Source: DASUAS01 sp963720765
GTDB taxonomy: Bacteria; Actinomycetota; Acidimicrobiia; IMCC26256; DASPTH01
NCBI GenBank assembly: GCA_963720765.1
Contig: CAVRGS010000002.1
Span: 372,001-436,000, forward strand
Reading direction: 5' to 3'
Length of the DNA: 64,000 nt
This document shows, piece after piece, positions 55,704 to 63,521 of this stretch (positions within the stretch are counted from its first letter, which is position 1; every line of letters begins with the position of its first letter). The notes beneath the pieces were generated by a model, which saw only the letters and a list, made by a program, of their open reading frames with translations, searched no databases and was not told the DNA's origin. The translations under genes and the position numbers were made by a program.

Positions 55704-57119
55704 ATGGCCCTGTCGACCGCCGATGAGTACCGCGCGTCCCTCCGCGACGGCCGCGTGCTCTGGTACCGCGGACGCCAGATTCCCGACATCCTGGCCGAAC
55801 CCGACCTTCGGGTCGCGGTGGACCACGCGGCGCTCGACTACGAGGTCGGGCACGATCCGCTCTACCGCGATCTCGCGGTTGCCAAGGACCCCGATTCCGG
55901 CGAGGAGTTCAGCGCGTACTACGCGATCCCGCGCTCGACCGACGACCTCCTCGCGCGTTCGCGGCTCATCGAGACCGTCACCGGACTCGGGGGCACGATG
56001 GTCACGCTGGTCAAGGAGATCGGCTCCGACGCGCTGTTCGGCCTGTTGCGGGTGCTCGAAGGCGAGCCGCTGGCGCGGGCCCAGGCGTTCTACGAGCACT
56101 GCCGCGCCGGCGACCTCTCCGTGGCCGTCGCCCAGACCGACGTCAAGGGCGATCGATCCCTCCCGCCCCACGAACAGCCCGATCCCGACCACTACGTCCA
56201 CGTGGTGGAGGAGCGAGCCGACGGCATCGTCGTGCGCGGCGCCAAGTGCCACACGAGCATCAGCGCCAACGCGCACGAGATCATCGTGCTGCCCACCCGT
56301 GCGATGGGGCCCGACGACGCCGACTACGCAGTGTCGTTCGCGGTGCCGGTGAACACGGCGGGCCTGTCGCTCTACGTGTCGGCCTACGGCGCGCGTGACC
56401 ACGACGCGTTCGAATTCCCGATCTCGTCCAAGCACAAGATGCTCGAGACGCTCACGGTGTTCGACGACGTGTTCGTGCCATGGGAACGCGTGTTCCTGTG
56501 CCGGGAGCCCGAGCGTGCCGGGGTCGTCTCGAACTCGTTCGTCGAGTACCACCGCTTCACCGCGGTGTCGTACAAGTTGCCGCTGCTCGACGCGCTGATC
56601 GGCACCGCGGCGCTGATCGCCGACATGAACGGCGTCGCCAAGGCCGGCCACATCCGCGACAAGCTCACCCGCCTGATCGCCTACGCCGAGACGGTCCGGG
56701 CCCTCACCGACATGGCGGCCATCCGGGCGCCGATCGACGACCGTGGCATCGCCTACCCCGACCCGCTCACCACCAACTTGGCGAAGTACACCTTCGCCAC
56801 GCACTACCACGAGGCGCTGGAGCTGGTGCAGGACTGCGCCGGCGGTCTCCTCGTCACCGGACCGGGAGGCGCCGACTGGGCCAACCCCGAGGTCCGAGCA
56901 GTGCTCGAGAAGTTCTACGCCGCCAAAGCGCCCGCCGAGGAGCGGCTGCGCCTGATGAACACGATCAGCGACCTCACCGCCCGCGACTTCGGCGGCTACC
57001 ACGCAGTCCTCGCGGTGCACGCGGAAGGTTCGATCGAGGCGGAGAAGCTGCAGATCTACCGGGCCTACGAGCCCGGTCGCGCCCTCGCCTACGCCAGGCA
57101 GCTGGCCGCTCTGGACTGA
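55704..57119 (+). CDS. 4-hydroxyphenylacetate 3-hydroxylase (HpaB)-family flavoprotein
   Basis: 471 residues. YRASLRDGRVLWYRGRQIPD at the start and the flavin-site text VAVAQTDVKGDRSLPPHEQP, VVRGAKCHTSISANAHEIIV and LTVFDDVFVPWERVFLCREP are very close to the HpaB/4-hydroxybutyryl-CoA dehydratase superfamily. The dehydratase's Fe-S ligands (two Cys in a CxxxC segment and one Cys seven residues after a His) are Thr, Glu and Tyr here, with only the His (EYHRF) kept. So it should be a flavin-only enzyme, probably an FADH2-dependent monooxygenase. The substrate is unknown. Confidence 0.88.
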   Translation: MALSTADEYRASLRDGRVLWYRGRQIPDILAEPDLRVAVDHAALDYEVGHDPLYRDLAVAKDPDSGEEFSAYYAIPRSTDDLLARSRLIETVTGLGGTMVTLVKEIGSDALFGLLRVLEGEPLARAQAFYEHCRAGDLSVAVAQTDVKGDRSLPPHEQPDPDHYVHVVEERADGIVVRGAKCHTSISANAHEIIVLPTRAMGPDDADYAVSFAVPVNTAGLSLYVSAYGARDHDAFEFPISSKHKMLETLTVFDDVFVPWERVFLCREPERAGVVSNSFVEYHRFTAVSYKLPLLDALIGTAALIADMNGVAKAGHIRDKLTRLIAYAETVRALTDMAAIRAPIDDRGIAYPDPLTTNLAKYTFATHYHEALELVQDCAGGLLVTGPGGADWANPEVRAVLEKFYAAKAPAEERLRLMNTISDLTARDFGGYHAVLAVHAEGSIEAEKLQIYRAYEPGRALAYARQLAALD

Positions 57120-57126
57120 TCTCCCG

Positions 57127-57144
57127 GCTCCGCGAGAACGGAGC
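57127..57144. terminator. Hairpin between convergent HpaB-like and whiB genes
   Basis: GCTCCG, loop CGAGAA, CGGAGC: a 6-base stem 7 bases after the plus-strand stop and 33 bases before the whiB stop. Position suggests a shared terminator. Confidence 0.5.
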
Positions 57145-57177
57145 GCGTGGATGCGAGCGACGGTGGAAGGGCGGGCT

Positions 57178-57528
57178 CTACGCGACGCGGGGAGTGCGGG
57201 GCTGCACAGGAGTGCCGTTGCCCTTGGGGTAACGGGCCACACGCCCGACGGGCATGTCGACGCGGTACCCGGCGGCGGCGCGCTCCTCTTCGGATTCGCC
57301 ACCCCAGAAGCCGTACTCGCGGTGCTCGCGCGCCCACTCGCGGCACGACGTGAGGACCTCGCAGTTGGTGCAGACGGCGCGAGCCTTGGCCTCGCGCACG
57401 TTGCGGGTCTCGGGCCGCTCGCCAGCGGGGGCGAAGAAGAGGTCGTTCTGGCCTCGACACGCTGCCGTTCCCGTCCAGGTGAGCGGGCCGGTGAAGATGA
57501 GGCTCGAGACAGATTCGGTCACAGACAC
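57178..57528 (-). CDS. WhiB-family transcriptional regulator
   Basis: 116 residues. The four cluster-binding Cys are Cys24, Cys53, Cys56 and Cys62 (CTNCEVLTSC), followed by the GFWGGESEEER beta-turn typical of Wbl proteins and a basic C-terminus (VARYPKGNG). Wbl proteins carry an O2/NO-sensitive [4Fe-4S] cluster and bind the principal sigma factor. The subtype is most like WhiB1/WhiB2. The GTG start is preceded, at 57565-57597, by a strong hairpin. Confidence 0.93.
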   Translation of the reverse strand: MSVTESVSSLIFTGPLTWTGTAACRGQNDLFFAPAGERPETRNVREAKARAVCTNCEVLTSCREWAREHREYGFWGGESEEERAAAGYRVDMPVGRVARYPKGNGTPVQPRTPRVA

Positions 57529-57564
57529 CAGAGAACCCCCGTGAGTGCGTGGAAGGCGGGAGAT

Positions 57565-57597
57565 TCGGGGAGCCGGTGGGGGGAACCGGCTCCCCGA
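57565..57597. repeat. Strong hairpin upstream of whiB
   Basis: TCGGGGAGCCGGT (57565-57577), a G-rich 7-base loop, ACCGGCTCCCCGA (57585-57597): a perfect 13-base stem 37 bases upstream of the whiB start. If within the whiB leader it could block or delay transcription or translation; it may instead bind a regulator. Confidence 0.7.
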
Positions 57598-57638
57598 GTC
57601 GTCCTGCGTCGACCATGTTGCCTCCTCCGCGTGAATCT

Positions 57639-57681
57639 GTCCAACAGTTAGACTCGATGGTATTCATCGGCTTGACCGATG
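57639..57681. promoter_or_regulatory. Two dyads in the whiB-LysR divergent region
   Basis: GTCCAAC-A-GTTAGAC (57639-57653, one mismatch) and CATCGG-CTTGA-CCGATG (57665-57681, perfect 6-base arms). The second ends 18 bases before the LysR-family start. Such sites suit LysR autoregulation and shared promoter control. Confidence 0.45.
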
Positions 57682-57699
57682 CTCGCGAGAGGGTTCGTC

Positions 57700-58644
57700 A
57701 TGGAGCTCAGGCACCTCGAGACCTTGCTGGCCATCGCGGAAGAGGGCTCGTTCACCGCGGCCGCCGACGCGTTGGCGACGGTGCAGTCGAACGTGTCGGA
57801 CCAGGTGCGCCAGCTCGAGACCGAGCTCGGAGTGCCGTTGCTGGTGCGCAGCCGGCGCGGGGCAGAGCCCACGGAGTTCGGTCTGCTGGTGCTCGAACGG
57901 GCGCGCCGTGTCGAGCGCGAGCTCGAATCCATGCGCGCCGACATCGCGTTGCTGCAGGGGCTCGATGCCGGATACGCGCGCCTCGGCGTCGTCGGTACCG
58001 CAAGTCGCTGGCTCGTTCCCGCACTCGTCGCCGATCTGCGCGAGCGCGCTCCGGGCGTGCGGCTGAGGGTCAACGAGGGTGCGTCGGAGCGGCTCTTCAG
58101 CGAGCTGGTCGACGGCGAGCTCGCGCAAGCCATCGTCACCGAACCGGTGAACGATCGTCGGCTCGAGGTGGAGTCACTCCTCGAGGAGGACCTCATCGGT
58201 CTCGTCGGCCACGAGGTCGATCTGCCGCGCGAGCCGGTGTCGCTCGCCGCGTTCGCGCAGCTCCCGCTGGTGCTGCCGCCCGACCCCAACCCGTTGCGCA
58301 TCGAGGTCGATCGCGCGGCCGAGGAAGCGGGCATCTCGCTGATCGTGCCGGTGGAGGTGGAGGGGATCCGCCTCATCGCCGACCTCGTCGTCGCCGGTGA
58401 CTACGCGTCGATACTGCCGGAGACCGCGATCCCGCCGGAGCTCACCAACGCGCGCACGGTCAGGATCGCAGGCCTGCCGCCACGCCGACTCGCGATGGTG
58501 TCGGCGCGCGACGTGCAGATGTCGCTGGCCGACCTCGCGGTGCGCGACAGCGTCCGTCGACTCGTCGAGAAGCACATGCAGACGCGGGTGAAGCCCCGGA
58601 AGCAGCCGAAGCAGCGGGTACCGTCGCGCGCGAAGCGCGGTTGA
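57700..58644 (+). CDS. LysR-family transcriptional regulator
   Basis: 314 residues from the ATG at 57700 (MELRHLETLLAIAEEGSFTA). The winged helix covers 1-60 (ADALATVQSNVSDQVRQLET, ELGVPLLVRSRRG); the periplasmic-binding-protein-like effector domain runs from about 90 (RLGVVGTASRWLVPALVADL). The last 20 residues are basic. It resembles CysB/CynR-type regulators of actinobacteria; the effector is unknown. It faces away from whiB. Confidence 0.92.
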   Translation: MELRHLETLLAIAEEGSFTAAADALATVQSNVSDQVRQLETELGVPLLVRSRRGAEPTEFGLLVLERARRVERELESMRADIALLQGLDAGYARLGVVGTASRWLVPALVADLRERAPGVRLRVNEGASERLFSELVDGELAQAIVTEPVNDRRLEVESLLEEDLIGLVGHEVDLPREPVSLAAFAQLPLVLPPDPNPLRIEVDRAAEEAGISLIVPVEVEGIRLIADLVVAGDYASILPETAIPPELTNARTVRIAGLPPRRLAMVSARDVQMSLADLAVRDSVRRLVEKHMQTRVKPRKQPKQRVPSRAKRG

Positions 58645-58658
58645 TCGCAGGGGGACTC

Positions 58659-58898
58659 ATGGCAGCACAACCAGTCCACGACGACGGCCGCAAGGTCAAC
58701 GTGAAGCTGATCATGCTCGGGTTGCTCGCGGCGATCCTGGTGCTGTTCGCGTTGCTCAACACCCACGAGGTGGGCGTCGACTTCGTCTTCAACACCTGGT
58801 CGGCGCCGATGATCCTGGTGATCGCGATCTCGGCGCTGTTCGGTGCGGCTATCGGCTTCCTGGTGCGGGGGCACCTGGCGAATCGGTCGGGCGACTGA
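58659..58898 (+). CDS. LapA-domain (DUF1049) membrane protein
   Basis: 79 residues with two membrane helices (LIMLGLLAAILVLFALLNT; MILVIAISALFGAAIGFLV) separated by HEVGVDFVFNTWSAP, the LapA/DUF1049 pattern. GGGGG lies 5 bases before the ATG; an upstream TTG is less likely. The 3' end overlaps the convergent PAP2-like gene by 50 bases. Role unknown in actinobacteria. Confidence 0.85.
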   Translation: MAAQPVHDDGRKVNVKLIMLGLLAAILVLFALLNTHEVGVDFVFNTWSAPMILVIAISALFGAAIGFLVRGHLANRSGD

Positions 58899-59721
58899 CG
58901 ATCGCCGGACCCCGGCCGGCGCGCGTGAAGATGCGCGCCGCCACGTAGCCCACGCCGAAGACGAAGAAGCCGCCCATCGCGTCGAGGAAGTAGTGGTTGG
59001 CGGTCACGACGATCACCGTGACCGTCGTGATCGGGTACAGCACCGCCAGCGCCTTCGCCCACACGTGCTTGAGGCGGGGGACGAGCGCGCACGCGCACCA
59101 CAACGCCCAGGCGCAGTGCACGCTGGGCATGGCTGCGAACTGGTTGGAGATCTTGCTCACCGCGCCCGAGTTGAACGACCAGAACGCGGGGTCCTTGGCC
59201 AGGGTGTCCTCGAACCCGAAGTTGTGGTGGATGAAGGGATACAGATGCGAGGGCTCGAGGAGCCGCGGCGGCATGAGCGGGAAGAACGCGAACCCGATCA
59301 GCGCGAGGCCCGTGGCGATGCCGATGGTGTTGCGCCACCGTGGGTAGTCGTCACTCCACTTCCGGTAGAGGTAGATCATCACGCCGCCGGTGACGATGAA
59401 GTGGAGTGAACCGTAGAAGTAGTTGGCGGCGATGATGAAGAAGCGCGAGCCGAGCGCCCACGCCTGGATCGCCTGTTCGTGGTTGATGCCGAGCGACTTC
59501 TGCCAGCGGATGATGTCGAGTGCGTGGTCGTACGCCTCTTGCGGGTTCTGGTGCTGCAGGTTCCGGATGAACGTGTAGACGCCGTAGAAGGCGAGGACCG
59601 TGATGATCTCGCCCCACCAGTAGAGGCGGCGACCGTCGCGCAGTGTGCGCCCCCCCGGCAGCCGCCGGTGGAGCGGGACGTTGGGCGGCGGAGTCGGTTC
59701 CTCCTGTTCGACGACGCTCAT
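58849..59721 (-). CDS. PAP2-like phosphatase/inositol-phosphotransferase membrane protein
   Basis: 290 residues, about six membrane segments. The catalytic motifs are MPSVHCAWALWCA (C2 His) and the downstream NHYFLDAMGGFFVFG (C3 His-x3-Asp), with FFPLMPPRLL before them; this pattern is the Aur1/inositol-phosphotransferase-like branch of PAP2. It likely moves a phospho-head group between lipids. Its start overlaps the stop of the gene upstream (ATGA), so the pair is coupled. Confidence 0.87.
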   Translation of the reverse strand: MSVVEQEEPTPPPNVPLHRRLPGGRTLRDGRRLYWWGEIITVLAFYGVYTFIRNLQHQNPQEAYDHALDIIRWQKSLGINHEQAIQAWALGSRFFIIAANYFYGSLHFIVTGGVMIYLYRKWSDDYPRWRNTIGIATGLALIGFAFFPLMPPRLLEPSHLYPFIHHNFGFEDTLAKDPAFWSFNSGAVSKISNQFAAMPSVHCAWALWCACALVPRLKHVWAKALAVLYPITTVTVIVVTANHYFLDAMGGFFVFGVGYVAARIFTRAGRGPAIVSRPTDSPGAPAPGSR

Positions 59722-60776
59722 GAGGTGGACGCCCGCTGGCGCGTGCTCGCGGACGGCGATCGTTCGAGCTCGACCGAAGGCGCGTCGTCTCGATGCCCGA
59801 CCGCGAAGGCGGGTGCGCCGAGGAGGCTGACCACCAGGGTCATGCCGTACCAGAGCAGCCCGATGCCGATGGCCTTGCCGGTGGGCACACCGAGGGGGTG
59901 GAGGAGGAGCACCAGGAGACCTTCCCGGATGCCGAGGCCCGAGAGCGAGATCGGCAGCGCCTGGGCGGCGGCGACCGCGGGCAGGAACGCCAGGACCGCC
60001 CCGTTGGGCAGGGAGACGCCGAGGGTGTGGATCGCGCAGTACACCGCGATCAGCACCGATGCCTGGTACGTGATCGCTGCGACCAGCACGCTCAGCGCGC
60101 GCCGGGGCTCGCGACGGATGCGGTCGACACCGATGTGCACCGCGCCGATGAAGCGCATCCAGTTCTGGTGCTTGGCGAAGCGCCCGGCGAGGCGCGGACT
60201 GCCGGCGACGAAGAGGATGACCACGAGTGCCGCAACGGTTGCCGCGGCGATCATCACCGCGATCCACGAGCGGTCGATCTCGAGCAGCGAGGGCTCGAGC
60301 GCGAAACCGACGAAGGACAGGAGCGGGAGTGCGACGAAACCGCTCAGGCGCTCGATGACCACCGACGCGAAGGCGACGTCGCTGGTGCCCGTCGTCTTCG
60401 CGGCGCGGCTGACGCGGAGCACGTCGCCGCCGATGGTGGACGGGAGCACGTTGCCCACGAACTGGCCCGCGAGGTAGTGGGAGAGGAGGGTGCGCAGCGG
60501 CACGTGCACGTCGAAGATCGCGAACACGCGCTGCCAGCGCCAGGCCGAGAGCACGAACCCGGCCAGGGTGAAGAGCAGGCCGAAGGCGAGGAACAGCAGC
60601 GTGCCGGTGTGCGTGTCCTTGGGCTGGACGTCGTCGGCCGGGATCTTGGTGACGAGCAACGCCAGGAGGGCGGCGCTGACGACGATCCGGACCCCGAGCT
60701 TCGCGGCCCCCGAGCGGTGGAACTGGCGGCGGGCGCTGCGCACGCCAGCAGTCTCAGGAGCCGCCATACGGCTCAT
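59718..60776 (-). CDS. Lysylphosphatidylglycerol-synthase-like flippase-domain membrane protein
   Basis: About 352 residues with seven or eight hydrophobic segments. LLSHYLAGQFVGNVLPSTIG, GGDVLRVSRA, SVVIERLSGFVALPLLSFVG and LPISLSGLGIREGLLVLLL are hallmarks of the LPG synthase TM (UPF0104) family, the flippase half of MprF without the lysyltransferase. Starts at 60776 or 60767 are both possible. It is paired with the PAP2-like enzyme, suggesting glycolipid or polyprenyl-lipid work. Confidence 0.88.
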   Translation of the reverse strand: MSRMAAPETAGVRSARRQFHRSGAAKLGVRIVVSAALLALLVTKIPADDVQPKDTHTGTLLFLAFGLLFTLAGFVLSAWRWQRVFAIFDVHVPLRTLLSHYLAGQFVGNVLPSTIGGDVLRVSRAAKTTGTSDVAFASVVIERLSGFVALPLLSFVGFALEPSLLEIDRSWIAVMIAAATVAALVVILFVAGSPRLAGRFAKHQNWMRFIGAVHIGVDRIRREPRRALSVLVAAITYQASVLIAVYCAIHTLGVSLPNGAVLAFLPAVAAAQALPISLSGLGIREGLLVLLLHPLGVPTGKAIGIGLLWYGMTLVVSLLGAPAFAVGHRDDAPSVELERSPSASTRQRASTS

Positions 60777-60823
60777 GTTACGGGTTTGTTCACCGACCGT
60801 TCTGCTGGTCGTAGATTGACCGG

Positions 60824-61639
60824 ATGCGCGTGACGACCGACGACGGCGTGGGTCTCGCAACCGTCGCGGTGGGTGATCCCGAGGCGCCGGGGTTGCTGCT
60901 CCTCCATGGCATCGGTGGCGCGAAGGAAGACTTCGCGCACCATCTCGACGCGCTGTCCGAAGGTCACCGCGTCGTCACGTTCGACCACCGCGGACACGGC
61001 GAGAGCGACAACCCCGACCACGAACGCGACTACTCGCTCGACCGCTTGGCCATGGACACCGCGTGCGTTGCCGATGCGCACGAACTGCACGACCTGCGCA
61101 TCCTCGGCCACTCGATGGGTGGCATGGTGATGCGCCGCTTCCTGCTCGCCCAGCCGGGCCGGGCCCATGCAGTGGTGTTCATGGACACGTCGGCGGGCGC
61201 GCCGCCGGGCTCCGACACCGAGCTGGTGGCGGCGGCCACCGAGGTGGTCCGCACCGGGGGGCTCGCGGCGCTCAAGCAGCTGTCCGACGAGCTCGACGTG
61301 CTGGGGTCGGAGGCGTACCAGCGCGTGCTGGCCGAGCGGCCGGGGTTCGCCGAGTACGCCGACTACAAGTGGCACGCGCAGTCGCCGGTGATGTGGACGA
61401 CGCTGATGCACGAGATCGTCACCCAGCCCGATCAGCTCTCGGAGCTCGCGACCCTCACCGTGCCGACGCTCGGGATCGTGGGCGAGCAGGACGCGATGTT
61501 CCTCAAGCCGATGGACGACATCGTGCACACGGTGCCCGGCGCTCGCCTGGTGGTGGTGCCCGATGCCGGTCATTCCCCCCAGTTCGAGAACTCGGCGGCC
61601 TGGATCGCCGCGATGCAGGAGTTCCTGCACGACGTGTGA
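60824..61639 (+). CDS. Alpha/beta hydrolase
   Basis: 271 residues. The oxyanion segment is LLLHGIGGAKEDF, the nucleophile elbow ILGHSMGGMVM (Ser97), the acid in IVGEQDAMF and the His in PDAGHSPQFENS, all in order. VTFDHRGHGESDNPDHERDY is typical of the esterase/epoxide-hydrolase/haloperoxidase-like group. The substrate cannot be assigned. It is divergent from the membrane-protein pair. Confidence 0.92.
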   Translation: MRVTTDDGVGLATVAVGDPEAPGLLLLHGIGGAKEDFAHHLDALSEGHRVVTFDHRGHGESDNPDHERDYSLDRLAMDTACVADAHELHDLRILGHSMGGMVMRRFLLAQPGRAHAVVFMDTSAGAPPGSDTELVAAATEVVRTGGLAALKQLSDELDVLGSEAYQRVLAERPGFAEYADYKWHAQSPVMWTTLMHEIVTQPDQLSELATLTVPTLGIVGEQDAMFLKPMDDIVHTVPGARLVVVPDAGHSPQFENSAAWIAAMQEFLHDV

Positions 61640-61711
61640 CGACCGGCGAGCAGCGGGCGCCGCCGTGCGCGCTGCCGGGACGGAGCGAGCCGAGCGAGCG
61701 AGGTGGGGGAG

Positions 61712-62095
61712 TCAGTCGCCGGCGGCCTTCTCCATGAAGCGGGTGCGCTCCACGATGACCCGGGTGATGCGGCCGGCGGCGACGAGGCCGTGGCCGTCGC
61801 TCACCGAGACGCGGAAGTTCAGCCGGCGGCCTTCGATGGCCTCGAGCGTCGCCTCCGCGCGCACGTGACCACCGACCGCGGTGGGCGCGAGATGGTCGAG
61901 CTGCACGCGGTACCCGACGCTCGTCGTGCCCTCGGCGAGCTCGCCCTCGACCGCGTTCACGGTGGCTTCCTCGGCCAGGGTGACGACGCGCGGCGTCGCC
62001 AGCACGGGAACGTCACCGGTCTTCAACGCGAGCGCGGTGTCGCTGTCGGCAACGACCAACTCGACGGCGGCGGACAGACCGGGGCGCAACGGCAT
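61712..62095 (-). CDS. Hotdog-fold thioesterase, fluoroacetyl-CoA-thioesterase-like
   Basis: 127 residues. LVVADSDTALALKTGDVPVL, TPRVVTLAEEATVNAVEGEL and VGYRVQLDHLAPTAVGGHVR match the FlK-like hotdog family, with Thr/Glu/His catalytic-type residues (the Glu-Glu-Ala-Thr and LDHLAP segments). It probably hydrolyses an acyl-CoA; fluoroacetyl-CoA specificity itself is not implied. It is divergent from tldD. Confidence 0.85.
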   Translation of the reverse strand: MPLRPGLSAAVELVVADSDTALALKTGDVPVLATPRVVTLAEEATVNAVEGELAEGTTSVGYRVQLDHLAPTAVGGHVRAEATLEAIEGRRLNFRVSVSDGHGLVAAGRITRVIVERTRFMEKAAGD

Positions 62096-62129
62096 CGGCC
62101 TACGATAGACAACCCCCGGAGGAGGCCAC

Positions 62130-63521
62130 TTGATCGAGGAATCGATACTCCAACGCACGTTGCAGACCGCGCTGCGCCACGGTGGCGATTTCGCCGAGGT
62201 GTTCGCCGAAGATCGACGGAGCGCGTCGGCGCGCCTCGACGACGGCAAGGTCGAGGAGTTCGTGTCGGGCCGAGAGCGCGGCGCCGGGATCCGCGTCGTG
62301 CGGGGCGACACCACCGGGTTCGCCCACACCGCCGACATGAGCGAGACCGGCCTGCAGGCCGCCGCCGAGGCCGCCGCGGCTGCGGCCCGAGGGACCGAGG
62401 GTGCCACCCACGTCGCTGCGCTGGAGCGCCGGACCGTGTCCCCGCCCCACGAGGTCGCCGTGCTCCCCGAGTCGGTGGCCAAGGCCCGCAAGGCCGAGGT
62501 GCTGGAGCGGGCCGACCACGCCGCCCGTTCGGTGAGCGACTCGATCCGTCAGGTCAGCGCCTCGTACGCCGACTCCCGCCGAAGGGTGCTGATCGCCAAT
62601 TCCGACGGATTGCTGGTCGAGGACGACCAAGTTCGCACCCGGTTCGGTGTGAACTGCGTGGCCGTCGGCGACACCGGCATGCAGACCGGCACCGAGGCCC
62701 CGGGGCGCACCCTCGGCTTCGACCTGTTCGACGTGATCGACCCCGAAGAGGTGGCGCGCACTGCCGCCGAGCGCGCGCTGGTCATGCTGCGCGCCCGTCC
62801 GGCGCCGAGCGGCCGACTGCCCGTGGTGCTCAAGCGCGGCGCAGGCGGGGTCCTCTTCCACGAGGCGTGCGGTCACGGCCTCGAGGCCGATCTGGTCGAC
62901 AAGGACGCATCGGTGTTCCGTGGTCGGGTCGGCGACCTGGTGGCGTCGCCGCTCCTCACGCTGGTCGACGACGGCACCTACGCGCGCGAGTGGGGCACCT
63001 CCGCGATCGACGACGAAGGAGCGCCCGCACAGCGCAACGTGCTCATCGAGGACGGCGTGCTCACCGACTACATGTGGGACCTCGTGCGCGCGCGCAAGCA
63101 TCGACGCGCGAGCAGCGGCAACGGTCGGCGTGAGACGTACCAGCACCTGCCGATGGTGCGCATGACCAACACGTTCCTGCTCGCGGGTGACGACGATCCC
63201 GACGACATCATCCGTGGGACCGAGCACGGCCTCTACTGCGTCGCGCTCGGCGGCGGGCAGGTCGACACCGCCACCGGCGACTTCGTGTTCGGCATCACCG
63301 AGGCGTACATGATCGAGCACGGCGAGGTCACCGAGCCGGTGCGGGCCGCGCAGTTGATCGGCAACGGTCCCGAGACGTTGCGACTGGTCGACGCCGTCGG
63401 GTCCGACTTCGACACGTGGGCGGGCACGTGTGGCAAGGACGGCCAGGGCGTCCCGGTGTCGTCGGGACAGCCGACGCTGCGGGTGGCCGAACTGACGGTG
63501 GGTGGCACCGCCGGTGACTGA
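62130..63521 (+). CDS. tldD: Metalloprotease TldD
   Basis: 463 residues, TTG start after GGAGGAGG. TldD forms the active half of the TldD/TldE protease, which trims peptides such as microcin or unfolded polypeptides. The metal motif HEACGH is near residue 244 within GGVLFHEACGHGLEADLVDK. RRVLIANSDGLLVEDDQVRT and GTEHGLYCVALGGGQVDTAT are further family blocks. The stop overlaps the tldE GTG by 8 bases, so the two subunits are coupled. Confidence 0.95.
   Translation: MIEESILQRTLQTALRHGGDFAEVFAEDRRSASARLDDGKVEEFVSGRERGAGIRVVRGDTTGFAHTADMSETGLQAAAEAAAAAARGTEGATHVAALERRTVSPPHEVAVLPESVAKARKAEVLERADHAARSVSDSIRQVSASYADSRRRVLIANSDGLLVEDDQVRTRFGVNCVAVGDTGMQTGTEAPGRTLGFDLFDVIDPEEVARTAAERALVMLRARPAPSGRLPVVLKRGAGGVLFHEACGHGLEADLVDKDASVFRGRVGDLVASPLLTLVDDGTYAREWGTSAIDDEGAPAQRNVLIEDGVLTDYMWDLVRARKHRRASSGNGRRETYQHLPMVRMTNTFLLAGDDDPDDIIRGTEHGLYCVALGGGQVDTATGDFVFGITEAYMIEHGEVTEPVRAAQLIGNGPETLRLVDAVGSDFDTWAGTCGKDGQGVPVSSGQPTLRVAELTVGGTAGD

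Noticed and set aside
55704..57119. 4-hydroxybutyryl-CoA dehydratase (AbfD)
   Set aside because: The Cys ligands of the [4Fe-4S] cluster are replaced; only the His is conserved.
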